Shown: positions 1 to 5,347, numbered from the stretch's first letter. The stretch is 5,347 nt of DNA from Acidobacteriaceae bacterium (GCA_003165095.1 PLSH01000066.1:25860-31206); one strand, 5' to 3'. Translations and numbers: made by a program. Notes: generated by a model not told the origin, from the sequence alone.

Positions 1-114
1 GGCCGTTTGCCGGCTCGGATCGAGATCGACCCTGGCGATAGTGAGCAGCAGCGCCAGTTCCGGTCTGTTGTTTATGGCTGCAGGCAAAGCGACACCTCGA
101 TCAGGAGTTCCCAT
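1..114 (-). CDS. N-terminal fragment of a probable nucleotidyltransferase-family protein (PF14907-like), cut by the window edge
   Basis: An ATG at 114 opens a frame that stays open for 38 codons to the left edge. The translation starts MGTPDRG and continues with PELALLLTIARVDLDPSRQ. The pattern 'PE-x-LLL-x-x-AR-x-x-LDP' resembles the opening helix of the uncharacterised nucleotidyltransferase family PF14907 (NTP_transf_5), as I remember it; no catalytic residue falls inside the fragment. The frame is closed upstream by a TAG within the last codons of the peptidase gene, and this ATG is the only standard start. No strong ribosome site precedes it. It lies 49 bases after the peptidase stop on the same strand, so it is probably co-transcribed. 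PF14907 proteins are known near PqqD-like and S24/S26 peptidase genes in RiPP-like loci, which fits the neighbours. With only 38 residues, the family call is tentative. Confidence 0.5.
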   Translation of the reverse strand, partial: MGTPDRGVALPAAINNRPELALLLTIARVDLDPSRQTA

Positions 115-163
115 TCCGATTTTCTTGCGATGGAGATATGGCGGGAAAAGACGGCGACGGTGT

Positions 164-676
164 TCAAGTGCGTTCTAACTTTTCGATGGTCACTGGCGAT
201 GAGTTCGCCCAGGACGCATGCAAATTCCAGGAGCCGCGCAGGCGCCTGCTCAAATAGAGCGTGACACGCGTGAAGAGATCCGAGCGGCGCAACATCAATG
301 ACATGACACGCTGCCAGAATGCAAGTTCAATCCGGACGGCGCGGCCTGCGCGGGAAATGCCGATCACCTGTCCTACGACATCAGATGCATTCACTGGAGG
401 ATCGAAGCAAGGCAGCGCGTCTCCGCGCAGGATCAGCCAATCGCCGGACACGTGCCTGATGCGATGCGCGGTGAGCATTCCATCGCGCCGGTATAAGGCA
501 ATCTGTTCCGGCTGCAATTTGGACGGGGCACAGTGCTGAACGGTGACCACATCGCCGGGCCAGAGCGCAGGCAACATGCTGGCCCCGGCAACCCGGAGGC
601 GAACCTCGCCGGAGATGCGAGCTACATCGCAGGTCAACTCGCAACACACGGAGTGACGTTGTGTCTCTTGATTCAT
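164..676 (-). CDS. S26-family (signal peptidase-like) serine peptidase, stand-alone, Ser-His type
   Basis: The 170-residue product carries the S24/S26 peptidase core. GASMLPALWPGDVV (residues 31-44) holds the probable nucleophile Ser33 in the usual S-M-x-P box, followed by the GD turn. LTAHRIRH (68-75) supplies His71 where bacterial signal peptidase I has lysine. LILRGDAL (81-88) and the following Asp92 and Asp99 match the RGD-x-x...D box. This Ser-His layout is that of SipW/archaeal/ER-type signal peptidases, not of LepB. No N-terminal or clear C-terminal membrane segment is visible; residues 112-145 are Arg-rich and amphipathic, so the protein may be cytoplasmic or only peripherally bound. 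The ATG at 676 lies 12 bases after the peptide stop, without a good ribosome site, which suggests translational coupling. The obvious substrate is the 60-residue peptide (leader removal) or another product of the locus; both are inference. A non-catalytic S24-like role is less likely because the dyad is intact. Confidence 0.85.
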   Translation of the reverse strand: MNQETQRHSVCCELTCDVARISGEVRLRVAGASMLPALWPGDVVTVQHCAPSKLQPEQIALYRRDGMLTAHRIRHVSGDWLILRGDALPCFDPPVNASDVVGQVIGISRAGRAVRIELAFWQRVMSLMLRRSDLFTRVTLYLSRRLRGSWNLHASWANSSPVTIEKLERT

Positions 677-688
677 GCGCGGTTCAAT

Positions 689-871
689 CTATGAGGCCTT
701 GCGGTTATAGTGGCACGATCCCTGAGTTACCTGCACTTTGCCGCAGGAAAGAGCCAAAGTCTCGAAGACCCGCTCATGGCGCACCTCGGGCTTCTGGTAC
801 GGCTTTTTGGCCGTGGGCTTCTGCTCGGGCGTAGTTCGATTTTTCCGTTCCTGCTCCGATTCACTCATCAT
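689..871 (-). CDS. Small RiPP-precursor-like peptide with YxxP leader motif and two-cysteine tail
   Basis: The peptide has 60 residues. Residues 1-24 are hydrophilic and charged (MMSESEQERKN...). Residues 25-37 read YQKPEVRHERVFE and contain a Y-x-x-P motif, the element that PqqD-like RRE domains bind in lasso-type leaders. The tail, from Thr38 to Ser60, holds Cys43 in SCGK and Cys53 in GSCHYN, with several Thr/Ser, and no Asp or Glu after Glu37. There is no signal peptide or membrane segment. GAGG at 874-877 precedes two adjacent ATG codons; spacing is 2 bases to the first (871) and 5 to the second (868), so the true product may be 59 residues. It sits between the secreted giant (47-base gap) and the S26 peptidase (12-base gap). 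The hydrophilic leader, motif and neighbours support a modified-peptide precursor. The modification is unknown, as no maturation enzyme other than the peptidase is fully inside the window. An alternative is a small regulatory or cofactor-carrying protein. Confidence 0.75.
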   Translation of the reverse strand: MMSESEQERKNRTTPEQKPTAKKPYQKPEVRHERVFETLALSCGKVQVTQGSCHYNRKAS

Positions 872-882
872 GACCTCATGAT
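867..882 (-). promoter_or_regulatory. Inverted repeat enclosing the ribosome site and start codons of the small peptide gene
   Basis: ATCATGA and TCATGAT form a perfect 7-base inverted repeat separated by two bases. In the mRNA a 6-bp stem AUCAUG/CAUGAU could close an AGGU loop, which places the core of the Shine-Dalgarno sequence in the loop and both AUG codons in the stem. The stem is AU-rich and weak. It could tune translation of the peptide or be a DNA-binding site, or it could be chance produced by the repeated ATG/TCATGA words. Confidence 0.3.
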
Positions 883-918
883 ATATCCAGATTGAGCTTT
901 CTATTCAACTTCCCTCCC

Positions 919-3900
919 CTACGGGTTTGACTGCTGCGCCTGCACAGCGTCGATAGTGACCGCAGAGCCGGCAGCGCAATTGCTGCTGGTCGAACCGTTC
1001 GGACCGCCCGCAGCCGCGCCGTCGAGATTCACGAGATAGATTTGAGAGGCGCCTGTCGTAGTGGCGTCGTTGTCGACCACGATCCCGCCCGTCGCCCAGC
1101 ATCCGGGGGAAGCAGGGGTTGTGACATTCAAGCCTGTGCCGGAGATGGCGATCGCCGACGGATTAGTGACGTTAAAGGACAAGATGCAGCCGTGCCCGGC
1201 AGAGGAGGTGCATCCGCCCACCTCCGACTGGTTCAAGCTGAAGAAAACGTAGTCGGTGCCGCTGGTCGTTTCTGTTGCACTTGCAGTGCAAGCGCCGTTA
1301 CAGAATTCCGAGAGAGGAGACGGATACGGATGAGCGCCAGTTGGTGTGAGCACAGCATCGTAAGTGGACCAGGCGCCTGTCATGAAGCCGCCTGAGATGG
1401 CAACCTTATACAACGCCCCCGTATTTGTGCCTCCTGTGTTTCCGGCTACATAAAGGTTTCCCGAGTCAGTTGAGGATTCAAACCAGACGTTGTCGAACAT
1501 TCCCGCGTACAGATAATATCCAGTGCCTCCTGTTCCGAGTGGAACGACCCCAGGGGCTCCCGGTTGCCCGACGGCCACCAGGTCTGTGAATGCGGTGGAA
1601 AAACCGTAGAGCGCGTTAGCCCCGGGCTCACTGTACGAGCCGCTAGTGGTGACAAATGCGAAAACTGCTCCTTTGTTGCTATCGACCAGAGGCGCGTCGG
1701 CAATGGCATCTCCGATATTCGCCGTGCCGTGGATAACACCAGTAGTTGTTCCCGCGTTCCCGGTGCCCACGGAATGGAGCGTTCCATCCAGGTCGCCCAC
1801 GAAGACGTATCCAGAGGTGGGATCGTAGATGGGTGACGAAATTTTATACCCAGCGTCGAGCGTTACCGGCCATGAGGTGGTGACGGTCTCCTCCGGTGTG
1901 CCAAAGAAAACTCCTTTGAACTGATGCAGCAGGCCGCTGTCATCTCCAACGTAGAGCGCATCGTCGCTGGCGTAGTCGTAAAAAGGAGCTGAGATCGAGT
2001 CGTCGTCGCCGTCTTCGAGGGGTATGACGACCATGCACGGGGCGGTGCAAGCTCTATAGGTGGATGTTGTCTCGCTGGTAATGGCTGCCGGTGAAGTGAT
2101 GGAGCTGGTAGCCGATTTCCATTTAAGCAGGACCAGACTTGCGTTTGCGCCGTTCGATTGCATGAACGCAACCTGGGTGCCGTCCGCGGAGATGATGGGT
2201 GAATTGGTGACCGCGTGACCTGTGCCCGCGTTATAGGCCCAGTAAACTGTGGGGTTTGAGGTTTCGCAGGCTCCGGTGCCAACATAGATATTATTGTAGG
2301 CAATGATGTTTGCGGCGCCCGTTCCGCCCGCTTGCCCTGCCGGGTAAACGACAAAGTCGTTGGCACAGCTTGCGGTAGTCAGACTTGCCCCATACTTGGC
2401 GGGATAGGCATTGGGCTGGACCGTGGGAATTGCGCCACCGTCAAAGCTGACGGCTCCGGTAAGAGCTGAAAAATCCGTGACGGATGCGGAGTAGCTGTTC
2501 CCAGCGGCCCCAGCGGTTTTAGCGGTGAAGGTCACGTCCCCGCTTGCCGGCGAATTCGCGGCGGCCGTAATGACCGCGCTCGCGGTGGAGTTGGCGTTGA
2601 CGGCTGTGGTGATGTTCGAGGCAACTACCGAGGCCGCATCGTAGGTTGTGCCCGTCCAGTACGCGAAGGTTGGCGGCGATGCCGTACCCGAGGTGGTGCC
2701 GTTCGTTCCGGCCGTGCCCGCGCCGAGGGTTGTGCCCTGCCATGCGAAATTGCTCAAAGTCTCGGTAGTGGCGATGGTGTCGGCGCCTGTCCCGGGCGTT
2801 GCTGCGGTCACGGTGACAACTCCGGCACTTGAAGTTGCGGTAAGAACCGTTGTACTGATATTCCGCGTAATTGCAGCGGCGAGGTTGGTGGCATCGTCTG
2901 CCAAGACGCCATCGACGGCAAAGTCCGTACCCGTATTCGTTCCGGTCCCGCCCGTTAGTGTGCCGCCGGCCCATGCAAAGAATCCGGCCGTGCTGGGGGT
3001 CAAACCGATGCTGTTTCCAGCGGTGCCTGCTGTAATGGCGGTAAGCGTCACGGTTTTGGTGCTGGAGGAAGCAGTGACGCCGACGGCTGCCGGGCAGAGA
3101 TTGATCGCCGCGGCAAGGTTGCCCGCCAGGGTTGTCGTGCTGCTGCTCGTCGCGTAAGTTCCGGCGGTGGAACTCGTGCAGCTGTTGGAGCCGGCATTGC
3201 CGCCGGTCACGGTAGCCCAGCTGAAGATGCCGGTGTTGTTCGTTGCGTTGACCGTGAGAAAGGGCCCCGGTGTGGGGTTTGTAACCGTAAACGTGTTGCC
3301 AGAGGCATAGCTGGCGGTAACGCCAACGGGGTAGGTAGTCTGGCAGCTTGTGCTCATGATGGCGGCTTCCAGGTTCGAAGCTACCTGGTAGGTCGGGTTC
3401 GTCGCGCTACTGGCTGTGGCAAAGGTGCCAGTCGTCGAGCTTGTGCACGCGTTCGTACCGGTGGCGCCGGCGGTCACAGTACTCCAAGTGAAATGAGTTG
3501 CGGTCTCGCCTGTGCCCAGTGTCAGGGTGGGGTAAGCACCGAGCGTGGTGTTGGTAATAGTCACGACGTTGCTGGCCACGGTGGAGGTTACGCCCACGCC
3601 TGAGTAGGTACCGACGCAGGCATTGATCGCAGAATTCAGATTGCCGGCAACTGTATCGCCTGTGGTGTCGACGGGGTCGATGAGGAAGGTGCCGGTAGTA
3701 GCGCCGGTGCATGTGTTGGTGGTTCCCACGGCAATCGAGGAACCGGAAGCGGGGCTCAAGGTAAAGACGCCGCTGTTGTTAACGACACTCCAGGTTAGAG
3801 CTGCGCCGGAGTAGTTGGTAACCGTAACCTGACCGCTAGCGCCACTGGTGGCAGCCGTTGCGGTAATGTTAGGAACTGCCGTTGTCCCTGTGCCGTAGCA

Positions 3901-5070
3901 AGGAACTGTAGTGCCGCACGAGCTACTGGTGGCTGTAATTGCTGCAGCGATGTTTTGAGCGTACTCGAGGTTGGTTGTGCCCCCCCCTCCTGGGCGGTCG
4001 ATGCAGTTGGCGGTGCCACCGCAGTTGGAAGCAAAGGTGTATTCCGTCGCGCCGATTGTGAGGGTATCGGAGTTTCCGGGACGGCCGCTGACCGTTATGG
4101 TACCCGTTCCTCCGCTGCCGCCCGTCAAGGTCAGCGTATTTGAATTCAGGCCGTTTGTGATTTTGACGGTCTGGCCGGAGGCCGGCCCGACGCTAGATGC
4201 AGTAATGGTTCCCGTCGCGTGCGCGGCCGTGGCATTGGTCGTCAGGGTCAATACGTTCCCATTGACTCCGTTTGTGATGGCGATGGTAGGAGCCGTGGTC
4301 GAGGTGGGAGAGGCTGCGACCGTTCCAATGGCGCTCGCCACCGTCGCGTTGGTCGTCAGACTCAGGGTCGCGCCATTCACCACGGTGATCGTGCTGCTCG
4401 CTTGAGGCAAGCTCGAAAAGGTTCCGGTCCGTGTAGCTTTCGTGGAGACGCTGGCCGTCAGAGCCACTCCGTTGATCGTCGCCGTCTGGCCGCTGGTGGG
4501 GTTGCCGGTGAAGGTTCCGGTTTCGCTGGCCGCGGTCGGGGCGCTGGCGTCAAAGGTCATGCCGTCGATGGTGAATTGCGAGCCACCGCTGATGGAGGAT
4601 GAGCTAAGCGTCCCCACCGCAACGGTCAAAGCTGCTGCGGTGCTTACGCTGCCCAGGCTCTGGCTCCAGTCCTTTTTCACGCCTTTGCTTGAGGTCCTCA
4701 GAGAGTTCCAGCCCATCAGAGGCTCTCTGATTCCATCGGAGAAGTTGTCCTTTTCGGATTTGCGAAAGGCACCGGTGGCCGCCACCACGGGTGGCGTGCC
4801 CATGTGCCGCTTTGCCTGCTGCATCTGGTAGCGGGGATCGCTGGTGACTTTGAGCCATTTGTCGAGCTCCCCGTTCTTGACCGCGTCTTCCCTGGTGCCG
4901 GGATTGGAGAAGAGCAAGTGGTGGTACGTCCAATCGTCTACGAAGCCGCCCTTCGGCGCAGACGATCCGGTGGCATCTTGCGCCTGCATGGGAGAGATGA
5001 ACGCGGCTATCATGGCCACCAGAAAGGCGGTTGCAAAAAACCTGAATGAAAACGGATTGGCATTCAGCAT
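919..5070 (-). CDS. Giant exported repeat protein with C-terminal beta-propeller-like region
   Basis: The 1383-residue product has, in order: a signal peptide (residues 1-30); a mature N-terminal module (about 31-140) with FVDDWTYHHLLFSNPGT and KWLKVTSDPRYQM, which reads as a folded, conserved-type domain; four short NG-containing beta repeats (about 184-330); six longer Thr/Ala/Gly-rich units (about 331-880); and a C-terminal region (about 890-1365) with propeller-like strands. Twenty cysteines occur, all after residue 340, as expected for an oxidised extracytoplasmic protein. No LPXTG, PEP-CTERM or other sorting tail is seen; the end is VQAQQSNP. I chose ATG 5070 because the signal peptide starts there. 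The longer reading begins with TTG at 5184 and would bury the signal peptide behind 38 hydrophilic residues; in-frame ATGs at 5130 and 5094 have the same fault. GGGAG lies 10 bases before ATG 5070. The function is not recognised; a surface or adhesion-type role is inference from architecture. It is probably the first gene of an operon with the small peptide and the S26 peptidase. Confidence 0.88.
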   Translation of the reverse strand: MLNANPFSFRFFATAFLVAMIAAFISPMQAQDATGSSAPKGGFVDDWTYHHLLFSNPGTREDAVKNGELDKWLKVTSDPRYQMQQAKRHMGTPPVVAATGAFRKSEKDNFSDGIREPLMGWNSLRTSSKGVKKDWSQSLGSVSTAAALTVAVGTLSSSSISGGSQFTIDGMTFDASAPTAASETGTFTGNPTSGQTATINGVALTASVSTKATRTGTFSSLPQASSTITVVNGATLSLTTNATVASAIGTVAASPTSTTAPTIAITNGVNGNVLTLTTNATAAHATGTITASSVGPASGQTVKITNGLNSNTLTLTGGSGGTGTITVSGRPGNSDTLTIGATEYTFASNCGGTANCIDRPGGGGTTNLEYAQNIAAAITATSSSCGTTVPCYGTGTTAVPNITATAATSGASGQVTVTNYSGAALTWSVVNNSGVFTLSPASGSSIAVGTTNTCTGATTGTFLIDPVDTTGDTVAGNLNSAINACVGTYSGVGVTSTVASNVVTITNTTLGAYPTLTLGTGETATHFTWSTVTAGATGTNACTSSTTGTFATASSATNPTYQVASNLEAAIMSTSCQTTYPVGVTASYASGNTFTVTNPTPGPFLTVNATNNTGIFSWATVTGGNAGSNSCTSSTAGTYATSSSTTTLAGNLAAAINLCPAAVGVTASSSTKTVTLTAITAGTAGNSIGLTPSTAGFFAWAGGTLTGGTGTNTGTDFAVDGVLADDATNLAAAITRNISTTVLTATSSAGVVTVTAATPGTGADTIATTETLSNFAWQGTTLGAGTAGTNGTTSGTASPPTFAYWTGTTYDAASVVASNITTAVNANSTASAVITAAANSPASGDVTFTAKTAGAAGNSYSASVTDFSALTGAVSFDGGAIPTVQPNAYPAKYGASLTTASCANDFVVYPAGQAGGTGAANIIAYNNIYVGTGACETSNPTVYWAYNAGTGHAVTNSPIISADGTQVAFMQSNGANASLVLLKWKSATSSITSPAAITSETTSTYRACTAPCMVVIPLEDGDDDSISAPFYDYASDDALYVGDDSGLLHQFKGVFFGTPEETVTTSWPVTLDAGYKISSPIYDPTSGYVFVGDLDGTLHSVGTGNAGTTTGVIHGTANIGDAIADAPLVDSNKGAVFAFVTTSGSYSEPGANALYGFSTAFTDLVAVGQPGAPGVVPLGTGGTGYYLYAGMFDNVWFESSTDSGNLYVAGNTGGTNTGALYKVAISGGFMTGAWSTYDAVLTPTGAHPYPSPLSEFCNGACTASATETTSGTDYVFFSLNQSEVGGCTSSAGHGCILSFNVTNPSAIAISGTGLNVTTPASPGCWATGGIVVDNDATTTGASQIYLVNLDGAAAGGPNGSTSSNCAAGSAVTIDAVQAQQSNP
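976..2403 (-). other. C-terminal beta-propeller-like region of the giant protein
   Basis: Residues about 890-1365 differ from the repeats: more aromatic, more Asp, fewer Thr. Blade-like strand pairs recur: NSPIISADGTQVAFM (956-970), SAPFYDYASDDALYVGDDSG (1027-1046), SSPIYDPTSGYVFVGDLDG (1078-1096) and ADAPLVDSNKGAVFAFV (1124-1140). The S/A-P step falls at 958, 1029, 1080 and 1127, a spacing of 71, 51 and 47 residues, typical of propeller blades. Later segments SGNLYVAGNTGG and GALYKVAISGG resemble PQQ-type blades. Close cysteine pairs at 1008/1012, 1257/1261 and 1287/1295 suggest local disulfides. The blade count and subclass cannot be fixed by eye. Confidence 0.5.
2431..4071 (-). repeat. Six diverged tandem protein repeats of about 80-115 residues
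   Basis: Units begin near residues 334, 450, 538, 628, 710 and 789. The consensus is a TN-x-C-T...TGTF start, an AxNLxAAI helix, a strand pair GVTA...VTxT, a TxGxxGN-type turn and a closing F-x-W strand. The closing tryptophans of units 1-5 are at 427, 529, 618, 700 and 777; the sixth unit lacks this Trp. Units 1-4 carry cysteines at the start and about 28-35 residues later (350/385 and 356/391, 454/485, 542/576, 631/659), whereas units 5 and 6 have none. The helix-plus-'TAGxxGNxI' pattern recalls repeats in phage tail and bacterial surface proteins. The repeats are diverged at DNA level, so this is an old array and not a recent slippage product. Confidence 0.7.
3980..3987 (-). repeat. Homopolymeric G8 tract inside the giant gene
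   Basis: Eight C on the plus strand (G8 in the coding strand) encode part of a Gly361-Gly364 run at the first long repeat unit. Such tracts can slip. A one-base change here would truncate the protein and remove all but the signal peptide, N-terminal module and short repeats. Confidence 0.9.
4081..4530 (-). repeat. Four short NG-type beta repeats of about 32-39 residues
   Basis: Related segments GQTATINGVALT, SSTITVVNGATLSL, APTIAITNGVNGNVLTL and GQTVKITNGLNSNTLTL put an Asn-Gly turn at residues 200, 232, 267 and 306. Each is flanked by a T-G-T-x or G-T-x strand (184-187, 215-218, 249-251, 286-289, 323-325). They form a distinct array upstream of the longer units and end at the SGRPGNSDTL linker near residue 330. 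A stalk or beta-solenoid spacer is a reasonable structural inference; no enzymatic motif is visible. Confidence 0.6.
4981..5070 (-). other. Signal peptide of the giant protein
   Basis: Residues 1-30 have a short n-region with Arg10, a hydrophobic core FFATAFLVAMIAAFI (11-25) and a c-region SPMQA with likely cleavage after Ala30, before QDATG. The type is Sec/SPI: there is no lipobox cysteine and no twin arginine. It decides the choice of start codon at 5070. Confidence 0.85.
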
Positions 5071-5102
5071 GGCTCGAATTCTCCCGTCTTGCATTGACAC
5101 AT
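5064..5102 (-). CDS. Possible 12-codon cysteine-containing leader ORF overlapping the giant gene start
   Basis: ATG at 5102 opens a 12-codon frame, MCQCKTGEFEPC, that ends in TGA at 5064-5066, four bases inside the beginning of the giant gene (ATGCTGA). GGGAG at 5109-5113 is spaced 6 bases from this ATG, a better ribosome site than that of the giant gene itself. Three of twelve codons are Cys. It may couple or gate translation of the downstream start, as overlapping leader ORFs do elsewhere. Chance is possible in so short an ORF. Confidence 0.3.
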   Translation of the reverse strand: MCQCKTGEFEPC

Positions 5103-5131
5103 TCGTATCTCCCTGCGCCGAAGGTTTCATT

Positions 5132-5163
5132 TCGCAGCCTGAAGGTCCAATTGAAGGCTGCGA
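5132..5163 (-). promoter_or_regulatory. 9-bp perfect inverted repeat in the 5' leader of the giant gene
   Basis: TCGCAGCCT and AGGCTGCGA pair without mismatch across a 14-base loop. It is GC-rich enough to fold stably in mRNA. No T-run follows on the minus strand, so it is not an intrinsic terminator. It stands about 20 bases upstream of the GGGAG of the leader ORF and could be an mRNA-stabilising or regulatory stem, or a protein-binding palindrome. Confidence 0.45.
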
Positions 5164-5209
5164 GCCGCCTTTTGCCAGGGTCAAATCGCTGCGAGATGAG
5201 AAGACACTC

Positions 5210-5235
5210 GCAACTTGATTTACATGTGAAGTTGC
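5210..5235 (-). promoter_or_regulatory. 7-bp inverted repeat close to the predicted transcription start
   Basis: GCAACTT and AAGTTGC form a perfect inverted repeat with a 12-base spacer, starting about 18 bases downstream of the predicted -10 box. The position suits either an operator or a 5' end stem. No regulator is encoded in the window. Confidence 0.3.
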
Positions 5236-5252
5236 AATAGCGGTTAGTCCAG

Positions 5253-5281
5253 ATTGTAATGCCCTAATGTCGTATTGTTAG
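5253..5281 (-). promoter_or_regulatory. Candidate sigma-70-type promoter for the operon
   Basis: On the minus strand CTAACA (5276-5281, 4 of 6 matches to TTGACA) is followed by a 17-base spacer and TACAAT (5253-5258, 5 of 6 matches to TATAAT). A T7 run lies just upstream of the -35 box and could act as an AT-rich upstream element. Transcription would start near 5246 and give a leader of about 175 bases before the giant gene. This was read by eye from consensus only. Confidence 0.35.
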
Positions 5282-5347
5282 TAAAAAAATACTTACTTCG
5301 CACCCATTCAGTAGATTGCTGCCGATTGCGTTTCTGTTGCATCAACA

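Noticed and set aside
689..871. Classical lasso peptide precursor
   Set aside because: The YxxP leader motif fits, but there is no Asp or Glu after residue 37 for the macrolactam ring, and Thr38 is not followed by a suitable core with an acid at position 7-9.
2648..3157. Plus-strand frame of 169 codons
   Set aside because: It is the antisense reading of the Thr/Ala/Gly-rich repeats, which yields long Val/Pro/Ala-rich open frames. It has no domain-like sequence and lies wholly inside the giant gene.
3971..4405. Plus-strand frame of 144 codons, with similar frames at 4219-4602 and 4442-4831
   Set aside because: Mutually overlapping antisense shadows of the same repeat gene, with biased composition and no good ribosome site or recognisable motif.
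2431..4530. CRISPR array or recent tandem DNA duplication
   Set aside because: Repetition is at the protein level with diverged DNA, units are of unequal length, and the whole stretch is one open reading frame.
5071..5184. TTG start at 5184 giving a 1421-residue giant protein
   Set aside because: It would put 38 hydrophilic residues before a complete signal peptide. This stretch also holds the 9-bp inverted repeat and the leader ORF, so it reads better as untranslated leader.
5281..5300. T7 run on the minus strand upstream of the operon as an intrinsic terminator of a preceding gene
   Set aside because: No stable GC-rich stem lies directly before the T-run; only a 4-bp AGTA/TACT repeat surrounds it. 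It is better explained as AT-rich promoter upstream sequence.

Overview
All the coding signal in this window lies on the minus strand, so the genes read from right to left. Moderately high GC, AGGAGG-type ribosome sites and the protein types present suggest a soil-type Gram-negative bacterium, and Acidobacteriota is my best guess. That guess rests on the look of the proteins and not on any marker gene.

Layout, in transcription order. (1) Positions 5347-5071 are a non-coding leader. It holds a plausible sigma-70-type promoter (5253-5281), two perfect inverted repeats (5210-5235 and 5132-5163), and a 12-codon cysteine-containing upstream ORF with a well-placed ribosome site (5064-5102) that overlaps the next start codon. 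(2) Positions 5070-919 encode a 1383-residue exported protein. It has a signal peptide, a short conserved-looking N-terminal module, four short beta-type repeats, six longer Thr/Ala/Gly-rich units (several with a pair of cysteines), and a C-terminal region resembling a PQQ/WD-type beta-propeller. (3) After 47 bases, positions 871-689 encode a 60-residue peptide with a charged leader, a YxxP motif and a small two-cysteine tail. It looks like a RiPP (ribosomally made, post-translationally modified peptide) precursor. (4) Twelve bases later, positions 676-164 encode a 170-residue S26-family peptidase domain with an apparent Ser-His dyad and no clear membrane anchor. (5) Positions 114-1 hold the first 38 codons of a further gene. 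They resemble the start of the uncharacterised nucleotidyltransferase family PF14907 and run off the left edge.

The short gaps and common strand suggest one operon. As known background, small YxxP peptides, stand-alone S24/S26 peptidases and PF14907-type nucleotidyltransferases occur in lasso-like RiPP neighbourhoods together with PqqD-like and asparagine-synthase-like genes. The main point of interest is that this peptide has no acidic residue in its C-terminal half, so it cannot form a classical lasso ring, and that the cassette follows directly on a giant secreted repeat protein. The modifying enzymes, if they exist, would lie beyond position 1.
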